Notes: generated by a model from the sequence alone, not told the origin. A stretch of DNA of 45,687 bases from Halomonas sp. (GCF_029263665.1 NZ_JAJUFQ010000030.1:1-45687), one strand, 5' to 3'. Shown: positions 27,001-35,473, counted from the first letter of the stretch. Numbers and translations are program-made.

Positions 27001-27856
27001 GTTCCTCGGCTCCGTTCCCTGGTTCAGCATGGATCTGGTTCCAGAGAGCTTTCCAGTTTTCAAGCTGTGGCCAGAGGGTCCGCTTGGCTTCAGCACCAGC
27101 CAGCAGGGAGGCAAGGCTTGGGCCTTTCCACAATGGCAGTTCGAGAGTGCGGCTCTTCCCATCATCATCATCGACGACACGATCAAGAGTCTCATCCGTA
27201 CCAAACATCAGAACCCTTTCTGGCTTCCAGCCACGGCGCCCACGCCCCGTGACAAAAGCCTTGAGCCCTTGGCGAGCTTCCTCCAACGGCTGGCGTACAG
27301 GCAGGCCTTCGGCCAAGGGCCAATGCAGTACCTCGAAAACTGGACGTTGCTCGCTATGAACGCCTGCCGCCCCCAGGATGTTGGCCAACAGGCGCTGCTG
27401 CTCGACATTCATGGGGTCTGTCTGTGCCACCAGCACCAGCCAGCGACCATCGATGCAACCCACCAGGCAGGCAAAAGGTAGAGCCTCCGCAGGCTCTGCC
27501 ATTGGCATGTCAGTGTCTGGCACGACCACGGAAGTGCTATCACCGCTTTCAGGGACAATATCGCCTAACAGGGCGCGCGCCTTGCGCGGGCCCCTTGGAC
27601 CTGATGGGGCGGCGTTTTCCGGTCTCTCGGCAGGTTCTGCCGCCTGTTCGGAAGCATCCGCGCACTCTTGGCCGGCAACGCTATCGTCCAGCAGGGCATG
27701 CAACCGGTCGGCACCTCGAGCAGGTGCCACTTCAGGTTCGGGCTCAGGCCAGTCACAGGATTCCGTTTCACGCGCATTGGGTAACTGGTAGCGGGCGACC
27801 CAAGCCGTCAGGCCCATGGCTTCTAGATAGGCAAGCCTCTGAGGCTCCGGAGTCAT
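26993..27856 (-). CDS. Putative DNA polymerase III psi subunit (HolD-like, enlarged)
   Basis: 287 aa from the ATG at 27856; an ATG at 27895 is also possible. Neither has a clear ribosome site. The N-terminal RLAYLEAMGLTAWVARYQLP resembles E. coli HolD's LQQLGITQWSLRRP, and the C-terminal NWKALWNQI resembles RAALWQQI. Together with the position directly ahead of rimI this points to psi, which links the clamp loader chi subunit and SSB. E. coli psi is only 137 aa; here a long acidic, Pro/Ala-rich insert (about 35-125) separates the ends. A large cryptic psi has been reported in pseudomonads. Similarity is weak, so this is a reasoned guess. Confidence 0.6.
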   Translation of the reverse strand: MTPEPQRLAYLEAMGLTAWVARYQLPNARETESCDWPEPEPEVAPARGADRLHALLDDSVAGQECADASEQAAEPAERPENAAPSGPRGPRKARALLGDIVPESGDSTSVVVPDTDMPMAEPAEALPFACLVGCIDGRWLVLVAQTDPMNVEQQRLLANILGAAGVHSEQRPVFEVLHWPLAEGLPVRQPLEEARQGLKAFVTGRGRRGWKPERVLMFGTDETLDRVVDDDDGKSRTLELPLWKGPSLASLLAGAEAKRTLWPQLENWKALWNQIHAEPGNGAEERV

Positions 27857-27870
27857 GCGAGCTTCGGAGG

Positions 27871-28182
27871 TCACGAGTGCCCGCCACCCATGCATCCTGG
27901 GGAGTCAGGACGAGTTGCACCGCGTGCTTCCCATTCATGGGGGGTATAGAGATGCAGCGCCAGAGCGTGGACCGGTCCGGAAAGCTCATCGGCCAACAGT
28001 GCGTAGATCTGCTGATGACGTTTGACAGGCATCAGCCCAGCAAAACGCTCAGACACCAGAGTCACCTTGAAGTGAGTCTCCGAGTTCGGTGGCACACTGT
28101 GCATGTGGCTCTCGTTCTCGACCACCAACTCGGTGGGCTCAAGGGCCTTGAGTTTGTCTTCGATGGTCGTCTGAATGCTCAT
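27871..28182 (-). CDS. bolA: BolA family protein
   Basis: 103 aa. ESHMHSVPPNSETHFKVTLVSERFAGLMPVKRHQQIYALLADEL and GPVHALALHLYTPHEW closely follow E. coli BolA, including the invariant His of the [2Fe-2S]/glutaredoxin-sharing site and the C-terminal SPGCMGGG tail (E. coli SPPCRGAG). Acts with monothiol glutaredoxin in Fe-S trafficking and in stress morphology. It is 14 bp upstream of the holD-like gene on the same strand. Confidence 0.93.
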   Translation of the reverse strand: MSIQTTIEDKLKALEPTELVVENESHMHSVPPNSETHFKVTLVSERFAGLMPVKRHQQIYALLADELSGPVHALALHLYTPHEWEARGATRPDSPGCMGGGHS

Positions 28183-28247
28183 CTTGGATTCTCGGCTGAA
28201 AGAAGTTGAGTGATGCTATTCGTAGAGTCGATATTCATTGTACGCCT

Positions 28248-29672
28248 TCAGGGCGTTTCGGACGATGCCCCAGCCTTGCGTGCCGCGCGTTGTACTTGTT
28301 GAGCCTCGCCGGCGCGGCGAATACGAGTCAGGCTGATCAGCAATGCCAGCGCGGTTGTCAAAGCGCCAACCCATAGTGCCAACTGCACGCCAGCACCTGC
28401 GGCCAGACACAACCCGACTATCGCCACCCCGAGAGACTGCCCTACAGTTCGCGTGGTACTCATCACGCCAGAAGCGCTGGCGCTTCGCTCTTTCGGTACG
28501 CTGCTCATCAGCTCACGGTTATTGGGTGGCTGGAACAGGCCAAAGCCAAGCCCGCACAACGCAGTCCGCCACATGCTGTCCAGCACACCGGCATCATTCG
28601 GCAACATTGCCAGGCTGAACAGCCCCATCATCAACAACGCCAACCCTGCACTGGCGACCAGGCTGGGATTGAAGCGATCGGCCAAGCGTCCCGACACGGG
28701 GCCAATGAGCATGATCGTCAATGGCCAAGGCGTAAACAACCAGGCGGTGTGCAAGGCAGAGAAGCCCATTTCCTGTTGATAGAAAAAGGAAAGCGCTACC
28801 ACCGCCAGGCCCTGGCCAATGAAGGAGGCTCCTTGAGTCCCTACTGCCAGTGAAAATCGTGGCTCCCGGAACAAGGACAACGGCAGCAATGGATATGCAG
28901 CGCGCTGCTGGCGAACGACAAAGGCGGTACCAGATATCAGCGTCAGTGCCAGCCAGCCGAGTATTTCCAGGCCAGGAGCCCGTTGCCCAATGGCTTCCAT
29001 GGCCATGAACACCCCACTCAGCATAGCAATGGAGGCCAATGCACCCAAGGCGTCGAAGCTACCTTCTCGACGCGGTTCGCTGGGTAGCGCTCTCCACGAC
29101 ATGATCAGCGAGATAATACCGAGAGGCAGGTAGAGAACAAACAACCAAGGCCAATCTGCTACCGACAGGATCACGCCACCGATGGAGGGGCCTACAGCAT
29201 AGCCAATGGCCACTATCAGAGCAGAAAGGCCAAGGGCGCTGCCCAACAGTCGTGAGGGAAATATCGACCGATACAGCGATGGCCCGATGGACAGCGTCGC
29301 AGCCGCCCCAAGCCCCTGCAAGGCACGGCACACCAGCAATGTCTCGAAATTAGGGGCAAGGGCACTCCCCATGGCAGCCAGCGTGAAGATGGCAATGCCG
29401 AATACATAGACCTTGCGACGACTGAGTAATTCGCTCGCTGCCGCACATACCAGCAGCATGGCAGCACACACGATCTGGAACACATTGGTGATCCACACCG
29501 CGCGCGCGTCAGTAATCCCAAGATCCCTGGCCATCGTCGGCAGTGCAATATTGATCATGGTGACATCGATCACTGACATCAACGTGGAAAGCGTCAGCGC
29601 CACAACAGCCAGGCGGCGATCAGCACTGGGCAAACCATCGTCACCCTCACGATCAGAGAACAGACGGCTCAT
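28248..29672 (-). CDS. MFS multidrug exporter, DHA2 (EmrB/QacA) family
   Basis: 474 aa from the ATG at 29672; a GTG 9 bp upstream is possible. About 14 hydrophobic segments. The helix-1 motif LSTLMSVIDVTMINIALPTMA is the DHA2 signature (D and N-I-A-L-P), followed by the WITNVFQIVCAAM segment and motif C-like GYAVGPSIGG in TM5. Proton-driven drug or metabolite efflux; substrate unknown. It is separated from neighbours by 65 bp (bolA side) and by a 285-bp region bearing two inverted repeats. No regulator gene is adjacent. Confidence 0.88.
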   Translation of the reverse strand: MSRLFSDREGDDGLPSADRRLAVVALTLSTLMSVIDVTMINIALPTMARDLGITDARAVWITNVFQIVCAAMLLVCAAASELLSRRKVYVFGIAIFTLAAMGSALAPNFETLLVCRALQGLGAAATLSIGPSLYRSIFPSRLLGSALGLSALIVAIGYAVGPSIGGVILSVADWPWLFVLYLPLGIISLIMSWRALPSEPRREGSFDALGALASIAMLSGVFMAMEAIGQRAPGLEILGWLALTLISGTAFVVRQQRAAYPLLPLSLFREPRFSLAVGTQGASFIGQGLAVVALSFFYQQEMGFSALHTAWLFTPWPLTIMLIGPVSGRLADRFNPSLVASAGLALLMMGLFSLAMLPNDAGVLDSMWRTALCGLGFGLFQPPNNRELMSSVPKERSASASGVMSTTRTVGQSLGVAIVGLCLAAGAGVQLALWVGALTTALALLISLTRIRRAGEAQQVQRAARKAGASSETP

Positions 29673-29711
29673 GCATAGCACCCATTGAACAGATTACAAC
29701 GATGGACTTAT

Positions 29712-29736
29712 TGGCCAAGGCTGAGAGCCTCGGCCA
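29712..29736. repeat. Inverted repeat proximal to the MFS gene
   Basis: TGGCC-A-AGGCT-GAG-AGCCT-C-GGCCA: 10 paired bases with one A/C mismatch around a 3-nt loop, 40-64 bp upstream of the exporter start. Possible operator or leader hairpin. Confidence 0.5.
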
Positions 29737-29785
29737 CAACCACTTGTCAGCAGCTTTTCAGCCACCTGCACAAGAGAAGGACGAC

Positions 29786-29821
29786 CCCTTGCTCGTGCAA
29801 GGAAGGAAGAACGAGCAAGGG
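29786..29821. repeat. 11-bp inverted repeat distal to the MFS gene
   Basis: CCCTTGCTCGT and ACGAGCAAGGG are perfect arms around a 14-nt purine-rich spacer. They lie 114-149 bp upstream of the MFS start and 137 bp past the end of the upstream hypothetical gene. There is no T-run on either side, so it is an operator candidate or a non-canonical terminator. Confidence 0.5.
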
Positions 29822-29957
29822 CATCTTGCCAGCCGCCGTCAGAACGGGGTACAGAAGGCGCTACATGCTGCAGCTATGTGCCAGGAAGACCTGCAGACCG
29901 AGGGCGGCAATGCATCAGCGCGCCTCTTGATAGCCCCGGTTGCTTGGTCCCGGCCGC

Positions 29958-30344
29958 TTAGTCCTGGTCGAGATCCGCCAATAACTCATCATCCACTTCG
30001 GACACTTCCAGAGCAGCCTCATTATCCAGGTCTATGGCAAGATAGCTGTGCTCGACTTGGAGAAAACGCTGGAACAATGCCCAATCAAGTGTTTCTGGCC
30101 ATTGGCGCTCATCTTCTTCCCAGGCGCGCAGTTCATTTTCCAGCACCTCGAGATAACGCTCACGAACGTACGCTTCCAGCGCCTCGGGCGTGTCCATCTC
30201 CGGGATCAGGTAGATGGTGCTTTCGCGATCGACGTCACTCAGGGTCAAGTCGTCATCACCCACAGTAGGCTCAAGCGCATTGATCCAATCGACGAAGTGC
30301 TGGGTCGGTCTAACGCTTAGAGCGGAACGGTTAAGCAGTTTCAT
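29958..30344 (-). CDS. Conserved acidic protein of unknown function
   Basis: 128 aa, strongly acidic. Starts MKLLNRSALSVRPTQHFVDW, has STIYLIPEMDTPEALEAYV in the middle and a helical region ELRAWEEDERQWPETLDWALFQRFLQVEHSYLAIDL, ending in an Asp/Glu-rich tail. Similar proteins occur in pseudomonads to my recollection, but I know no function and see no catalytic motif, signal peptide or membrane segment. Strong ribosome site (GAGGAG) and its own sigma-70 promoter upstream, so it is a real, separately expressed gene. Confidence 0.75.
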   Translation of the reverse strand: MKLLNRSALSVRPTQHFVDWINALEPTVGDDDLTLSDVDRESTIYLIPEMDTPEALEAYVRERYLEVLENELRAWEEDERQWPETLDWALFQRFLQVEHSYLAIDLDNEAALEVSEVDDELLADLDQD

Positions 30345-30373
30345 CGTGGTCTCCTCGACGTCGAAACGCAGCC

Positions 30374-30402
30374 ATTATGGGGTCTCTCTCGGCTTACGCC
30401 AA
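30374..30402 (-). promoter_or_regulatory. Sigma-70 promoter of the acidic conserved protein
   Basis: On the minus strand TTGGCG (30402-30397), a 17-bp spacer, CATAAT (30379-30374). The predicted start near 30367 leaves a 23-nt leader with a strong ribosome site. Confidence 0.55.
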
Positions 30403-30531
30403 GGAATCCCTCGTTTTCAGGTGAAGAATTCCTGCATGCATGGCCACCCTTGCAAATCCCGGCCACTATACCAGCAGCCGAGACAATAGCTTACTCCTTC
30501 GCTTGCAGACGCATTTTTCCGCGCAGTTCGC

Positions 30532-32067
30532 TCAGTTGCCTTCCGAACCACTTTCCGGACGCATGGCCGGGAATAGCAGCACATCGCGGATCGACGGGCT
30601 ATCGGTGAACAACATCACCAGGCGATCGATACCGATGCCCTCACCTGCAGTGGGTGGCAACCCCACTTCCAGGGCCCGTACATAGTCGGCGTCGTAATAC
30701 ATAGCCTCAAGGTCACCGGCATCCTTTTCTGCTACCTGAGCGCTGAAACGTTCGGCCTGGTCTTCGGCATCATTGAGCTCGGAGAAGCCATTGGCGATCT
30801 CGCGCCCACCGACGAAAAACTCAAAACGGTCGGTGACGAAAGGGTTGGCATCATTACGACGCGCCAGCGGACTAACTTCGGCTGGGTATTCCGTGATGAA
30901 CGTTGGTTGATCGAGCCTGGATTCGGCGACTTCCTCGAAAATCTCGGTCTGGATCTTGCCCAAGCCCCAGCCTTCCTTGACCTGAATATCCAGACGGCTT
31001 GCCAATGCCCGGGCACTGTCGAGGTCATCAAGATCCGAGGCACTGATATCTTCGGCATGGGCCAGGATAGCTTCACGCAGGGTCATGCGTACGAAAGGCT
31101 TGGCCAGATCATAGGTCGAGCCCTGATAGTTCAGGGTCATCGTGCCCAGCACCTTTTGAGCAATCTCGCGCAACATTTCCTCGGTCAGGTCCATCAACGC
31201 CTTGTAGTCCACATAGGCCCAGTAGAACTCGACCATGGTGAACTCGGGATTGTGGCGAGTCGACAAGCCTTCGTTGCGGAAGTTGCGGTTGATCTCGAAC
31301 ACACGCTCGAACCCACCAACCACCAGGCGCTTGAGGTACAGCTCAGGGGCAATGCGCAGGTACATGTCGATATCCAGCGCATTATGATGGGTGACAAACG
31401 GACGCGCAGTAGCACCACCGGGAATCGGCTGCAGCATCGGCGTCTCGACTTCCATGAAGCCACGTTCTTCAAAGAAGCGGCGCATGGCACTGACGATCCC
31501 GGCCCGGGTCGCGAACACTCCACGCGACTCCGGGTTCATGATCAGATCCAGATAGCGCTGACGATAGCGCGCTTCCATGTCAGTGAGGCCATGGAACTTG
31601 TCCGGCAACGGACGCAGGCTCTTGGTCAGCAGGCGAGCCTCGCGCATCATCACGTAAAGATCGCCCTTGCCAGACTTGTGAACCGCGCCTTGCCCGGCAA
31701 CGATATCGCCAATATCCCAGCCTTTGATATCTTCCAGTACAGCTTCCGGCAGCCCTTTCTTGTCAACATAGAGCTGGATCTGGCCACTGACATCCTGGAT
31801 GACAATGAAGGGGCCGCGCTTGCGCATGATACGTCCGGCCACCGCAGCTTCACGGCCGAGGGTTTCCAGTGTGTCCTTGTCCTTCTCCCCCAACTCGTCC
31901 TGCAGCTCGGCAGCCAGGCTGTCGCGCCGGAAATCGTTGGGAAAGACGCTGCCGCCCTGCTCAGCAACCTGTTGACGGCGAGCGGCCAGCTTGGCACGGC
32001 GCTCAGCGATCAGTCGGTTTTCTTCCTGGGCGATATCGGCGTTGGTGGGAATGTCCTGATTGGCCAT
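30532..32067 (-). CDS. lysS: Lysyl-tRNA synthetase, class II
   Basis: 511 aa. An N-terminal OB-fold anticodon-binding domain (about 65-175: VAGRIMRKRGPFIVIQDVSGQIQLY) precedes the class II catalytic core. Motif 1 is in FFEERGFMEVETPMLQPIPGGATARPF, motif 2 in FEINRNFRNEGLSTRHNPEFTMVE, and motif 3 in GEGIGIDRLVMLFTDSPSIRDVLLFP. Downstream of prfB by 149 bp, the conserved prfB-lysS order. Confidence 0.97.
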   Translation of the reverse strand: MANQDIPTNADIAQEENRLIAERRAKLAARRQQVAEQGGSVFPNDFRRDSLAAELQDELGEKDKDTLETLGREAAVAGRIMRKRGPFIVIQDVSGQIQLYVDKKGLPEAVLEDIKGWDIGDIVAGQGAVHKSGKGDLYVMMREARLLTKSLRPLPDKFHGLTDMEARYRQRYLDLIMNPESRGVFATRAGIVSAMRRFFEERGFMEVETPMLQPIPGGATARPFVTHHNALDIDMYLRIAPELYLKRLVVGGFERVFEINRNFRNEGLSTRHNPEFTMVEFYWAYVDYKALMDLTEEMLREIAQKVLGTMTLNYQGSTYDLAKPFVRMTLREAILAHAEDISASDLDDLDSARALASRLDIQVKEGWGLGKIQTEIFEEVAESRLDQPTFITEYPAEVSPLARRNDANPFVTDRFEFFVGGREIANGFSELNDAEDQAERFSAQVAEKDAGDLEAMYYDADYVRALEVGLPPTAGEGIGIDRLVMLFTDSPSIRDVLLFPAMRPESGSEGN

Positions 32068-32153
32068 GGCTAACTGCTACCTGTCTCGTATCACTGATGA
32101 CGATCAGCGACTCTGAAAGTGTGCGGATAATCACTGACACCACCAGACGAAAA

Positions 32154-32189
32154 CCGCTGACCTGCTGCGACATGCATGCAACTCAGCGG
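32154..32189 (-). terminator. Possible attenuating terminator between prfB and lysS
   Basis: CCGCTGA and TCAGCGG form a 7-bp stem with a 22-nt loop; on the minus strand it is followed by TTTTCGTC. It starts 28 bp past the prfB stop. The short U-tract suggests partial termination with read-through into lysS. Confidence 0.35.
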
Positions 32190-32216
32190 CTTCCGAACGA
32201 CAGCGTCGAAACGGTA

Positions 32217-33315
32217 TTACAATCCCTGCTTGAGGCTGGCGACGATGAAGTCGTCAAGATCGCCGTCGAGCACCTTGTCACAGTTACTGGTCTGAACAGA
32301 GGTGCGCAGATCCTTGATGCGTTGGTCATCCAGTACGTAGGAGCGGATCTGACTGCCCCAGCCGATATCAGCCTTGGCATCTTCGGCTTCCTGCTTGGCA
32401 GCATTACGCTTCTGCATTTCCACTTCCCACAGCTTAGCCTTCAACTGCTTCATGGCGAAGTCGCGGTTGGCGTGCTGGCTGCGCTGGCTCTGGCACGATA
32501 CCACGACGCCAGAAGGTTCGTGGGTAATACGTACCGCCGAGTCCGTGGTGTTGACGTGCTGACCACCGGCACCGCTGGAACGATAGGTGTCGACGCGCAA
32601 ATCCGCCGGATTGATATCGACTTCGAAGCTGTCATCGATTTCAGGTGACAGAAACACCGAAGCAAAGGAGGTATGACGACGTCCGCCGGAATCAAATGGG
32701 CTCTTGCGAACCAGACGATGCACGCCCGTCTCAGTGCGCAACCAACCGAAAGCATAGTCGCCCTGCACATGCACCGTGGCCGATTTGATACCTGCCACTT
32801 CACCCGCAGACAGCTCGGTGATTTCGGCCTTGAAGCCGTGGCTTTCCGCCCAGCGCAAGTACATGCGCAACAGCATATTGGCCCAATCCTGAGCCTCGGT
32901 ACCGCCGGAGCCTGCCTGGATATCCAGGTACGCGTTGTTCTCGTCCATCTCCCCCGAAAACATGCGCCGGAACTCAAGTTTCTCCAGGTCGGCCTTCAGG
33001 GAAGCAAGTTCGCCCTCTACCTCAGCAACCGTATCGGCGTCTTCTTCCATCTCAGCCAGCTCGAGCAGATCACGGCAATCCGCCAGCCCTTGATCGAGAG
33101 TATCGATGGTAGCGACGACAAGCTCCAGAGAAGAGCGTTCCTTACCCAATTTCTGGGCATTGTCTGGATCATTCCAGACAGCAGGATCTTCAAGCTCGCG
33201 AGAGACTTCTTCTAGCCGATCTTTCTTCTCGGCATAGTCAAAGATACCCCCTCAGGACATCTGTCCGCTCAGACAGGTCCTTGATGAGGTTATGAATCGG
33301 GTTGGTTTCCAACAT
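32217..33315 (-). CDS. prfB: Peptide chain release factor 2 (programmed +1 frameshift)
   Basis: Release factor for UGA and UAA stops. The CDS starts at the ATG at 33315 (MLETNPIHNLIKDLSERTDVLRGYL), meets an in-frame TGA after 25 codons, and continues after a +1 shift as DYAEKKDRLEE... through to 32217; 365 aa in total. Stop-recognition motif SPF (in RKSPFDSGGRRHTSF) and the peptidyl-transferase motif GGQ (in SSGAGGQHVNTTDSAVR) are present. The frameshift gives autoregulation: low RF2 slows termination at the internal UGA and lets the shift occur. lysS follows. Confidence 0.97.
33237..33252 (-). promoter_or_regulatory. prfB programmed frameshift signal
   Basis: On the minus strand AGG GGG TAT CTT TGA C: the slippery CTT followed by the UGA stop and C, with an internal Shine-Dalgarno-like AGGGGG 3 nt before CTT. 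The element is identical to the classical E. coli prfB site. Confidence 0.97.
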
Positions 33316-33375
33316 AGCGATCGCCTTTCCGCGCGGGAAAATTGCAGCCAAGAGAGGCTGCGATAAAGGGCGAAG

Positions 33376-33404
33376 ATTATAGCCAAAAGGCGTAGCTTCG
33401 TCAT
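33376..33404 (-). promoter_or_regulatory. Sigma-70 promoter of prfB
   Basis: On the minus strand ATGACG (33404-33399), a 17-bp spacer, and a perfect TATAAT (33381-33376). Predicted start near 33369, a leader of about 54 nt containing a GCAGCC/GGCTGC hairpin followed by AATTTT. Confidence 0.6.
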
Positions 33405-33603
33405 CCCGCAGCACGGATTCATCCCCTGACACCAGCCGTTCATCGACGAAACGTAATGCATTATGAGAATTTTCATTTGGACAAGGTTGTGCTGACAGCG
33501 CGATGGTCAAGAGGCATCGAGGAGCGGAGTAGAGAAATGAGCCTCCCCCTCCAACAAGAACAAAAGAAGCGCTAACCAACTGCCAGACAGGACGCCGCCA
33601 AGG

Positions 33604-33631
33604 ACCCGCTTCCTTTTATTGCGAAGCGGGT
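33604..33631. repeat. Hairpin upstream of oppA
   Basis: ACCCGCTTC and GAAGCGGGT pair perfectly (9 bp) with a 10-nt AT-rich loop, 66-93 bp before the oppA start. No T-run follows. Operator, attenuator or leader structure cannot be told apart. Confidence 0.5.
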
Positions 33632-33639
33632 ATTACAGG

Positions 33640-33667
33640 GCTGGCAATACGGGTGCTGGCAATACGG
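33640..33667 (+). promoter_or_regulatory. Direct repeat with sigma-54-like promoter ahead of oppA
   Basis: GCTGGCAATACGG occurs twice with a 15-bp period (33640-33652, 33655-33667). Across the first copy, TGGCAATACGGGTGCT (33642-33657) fits the -24/-12 pattern TGGCAC-N5-TTGCT, with GG and GC correctly spaced and two mismatches. The start would be near 33667, 30 nt before oppA. No enhancer-binding activator gene is nearby. Confidence 0.35.
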
Positions 33668-33696
33668 ATAGTGTTTCTCGCAACGCAAAGGAACCC

Positions 33697-35322
33697 ATGA
33701 CAATGACTGTCACCTCTTCCCGCTGGGCTCGCCGCCTGGCATTGGCCACCGGCCTGTCATTATCCGCCTTGACGCTGAACCCAGCCCTCGCCACGACCTT
33801 GAATATAGGGGTGGCCGGAGAACTGGCCTCCTTCGATACCTCCAAGGTGTCTGGCGGAGTGTGGGAATCTCAGGTGCTGATGGATGTCTATGAAGGCCTG
33901 GTGAAAGAGTCTCCCGATGGCGAAATTCTGCCAGGCATGGCAACCAGCTGGGATGTTTCCGAGGATGGAAAGACCTGGACATTCCACCTGCGTGAAGGTG
34001 CGAAATGGTCCGACGGCGAGCCTGTCACGGCTGAAGACTTCGTGTTTGGCTGGCAGCACCTGATTGATCCCGTCAGCGCTTCCAAGTATGCCTACATGCT
34101 GTATCCTGTGGTCAATGCCGAAGAGGTAAATGCCGGCAAGAAACCGGCGGACGCACTTGGCGTGGAAGCCCCCGATGAACGTACCTTCGTGGTTCATCTG
34201 AAGACACCGGTCCCCTACTTTCTTGAGCTGCTGACCCACTACACCGCCTACCCTGCCCCGAAGCATACCTGGGACGAATACGGCCAGGACTTTGTCGATC
34301 TCGACCATATCGTCACCAATGGCGCCTTCACCCCCACTCGCTGGGTATCGCAGTCCACCATCACCACGGTCAAGAACCCTGAATACTATGATGCTGACCA
34401 GATCCAGCTCGATGGTGTGCGCTATCACACCATCGAAGACCGCAATGCTGGTGTGTCACGTTTCCGGGCCGGGGAACTCGACATCATGCGCGAGTATTCC
34501 TCCAGCATGTATTCGCTGCTGAAAAAGGAACTGCCCGACGCGACCCACATGGCCCCTTATCTGGGCAGTTACTACTACATACCCAACCAGCGTGACGGCC
34601 ATCCGACCACCGATCCACGAGTACGCGAGGCACTCAACCTGGCGGTCCGCCGCGAGGTCCTCTCCCAGCAGATTCTTGCAGGCACCTTCCTGCCTTCCTT
34701 ATCTCTAGTGCCACAGGGTATCAGTCATTACGAGCCCCAGAACGTCATCTTCAAGGATGCCAACGGCAACGACATCACCAAGGATATGGACGCACGCATG
34801 GCCCGTGCCAAGGAGCTGCTTGAGGATGCCGGCTACGGCCCGGACCACCCTCTGAAATTACGCCTGAGATACAACACCACCGACGAGCACAAGAAGGTCG
34901 CCGTGGCAGTATCCGCCATGTGGCGCCCGCTGGGAGTCGAGGTCGAGCTGGTCAATGCAGAAGCCACAGTGCATTACCAGACCATCGCCCAAGGTGACTT
35001 CGATATCGCCCGTGCTGGCTGGATCGCCGACTACAACGATGCCGAGAATTACCTGGCGCTGTTACGCAGCGGTGTTGGCAACAACTATGGTGCTTACTCC
35101 AACGCGGAATTCGATGCGCTCTACGAGAAGGCCGCCAATACCATGGATGCCGATGAACGCCAGGCCATCATGCAACAGGCTGAGTCATTGGCTCTGCAGG
35201 ACAATGCCGTTATCCCCCTGCTCTATTACGTTTCCCGCAACCTGGTGAACCCCAAGCTCAAAGGCTGGGAAGACAACGCTGACGACGACCACCCGTCACG
35301 CTGGATTTCCTTCGAAGAGTAA
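33697..35322 (+). CDS. oppA: Oligopeptide ABC transporter periplasmic binding protein
   Basis: 541 aa from the ATG at 33697 (AAGGAA about 5 nt upstream). Signal peptide about 1-32 (basic RWARR, hydrophobic LALATGLSLSALTLNPALA, cleavage before TTLNIG). SBP family 5 fold: LNIGVAGELASFDTSK, VYEGLVKESPDGEILPGMATSWDVS, WTFHLREGAKWSDGEPVTAEDFVFGWQ, and a C-terminal half with DPRVREALNLAVRREVL. The size and motifs match OppA rather than shorter DppA. Followed by hairpins then permease genes. Confidence 0.92.
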   Translation: MTMTVTSSRWARRLALATGLSLSALTLNPALATTLNIGVAGELASFDTSKVSGGVWESQVLMDVYEGLVKESPDGEILPGMATSWDVSEDGKTWTFHLREGAKWSDGEPVTAEDFVFGWQHLIDPVSASKYAYMLYPVVNAEEVNAGKKPADALGVEAPDERTFVVHLKTPVPYFLELLTHYTAYPAPKHTWDEYGQDFVDLDHIVTNGAFTPTRWVSQSTITTVKNPEYYDADQIQLDGVRYHTIEDRNAGVSRFRAGELDIMREYSSSMYSLLKKELPDATHMAPYLGSYYYIPNQRDGHPTTDPRVREALNLAVRREVLSQQILAGTFLPSLSLVPQGISHYEPQNVIFKDANGNDITKDMDARMARAKELLEDAGYGPDHPLKLRLRYNTTDEHKKVAVAVSAMWRPLGVEVELVNAEATVHYQTIAQGDFDIARAGWIADYNDAENYLALLRSGVGNNYGAYSNAEFDALYEKAANTMDADERQAIMQQAESLALQDNAVIPLLYYVSRNLVNPKLKGWEDNADDDHPSRWISFEE

Positions 35323-35357
35323 TGCCGCAACGGCATGGCCCAGGGAAACCCCTGGGC
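35322..35357 (+). terminator. Tandem hairpins between oppA and oppB
   Basis: ATGCCG-CAA-CGGCAT (35322-35336) overlaps the oppA stop and is followed at once by GCCCAGGG-AAAC-CCCTGGGC (35338-35357). No U-tract. Such structures after binding-protein genes commonly stabilise the upstream mRNA and lower permease expression. Confidence 0.55.
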
Positions 35358-35473
35358 TTCACAGATAGCCTTCGTGACGCGAAAGTGACATCTCACCGAG
35401 CAGTACTGTGATCTACGCTTGCATCACGTCGCGCCCCACTCGAGCTTTGAGGAGCCTTGTTGAGGAACTCGAC

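Larger units (their letters stand above)
33316..33696. other. 381-bp divergent intergenic region prfB/oppA
   Basis: No gene seen; the minus-strand frame that stays open here is only the upstream extension of the prfB frame. It contains the prfB promoter (33376-33404) and a small GCAGCC/GGCTGC hairpin in the prfB leader (33344-33361). On the oppA side lie a 9-bp-stem hairpin (33604-33631) and a 13-bp direct repeat with a sigma-54-like element. Confidence 0.6.

Noticed and set aside
30907..32073. 388-codon open frame on the plus strand
   Set aside because: Antisense to lysS; no protein-like features.
33238..33315. Possible frameshift pseudogene of prfB
   Set aside because: The break is at the exact conserved programmed frameshift site, so the gene is functional.
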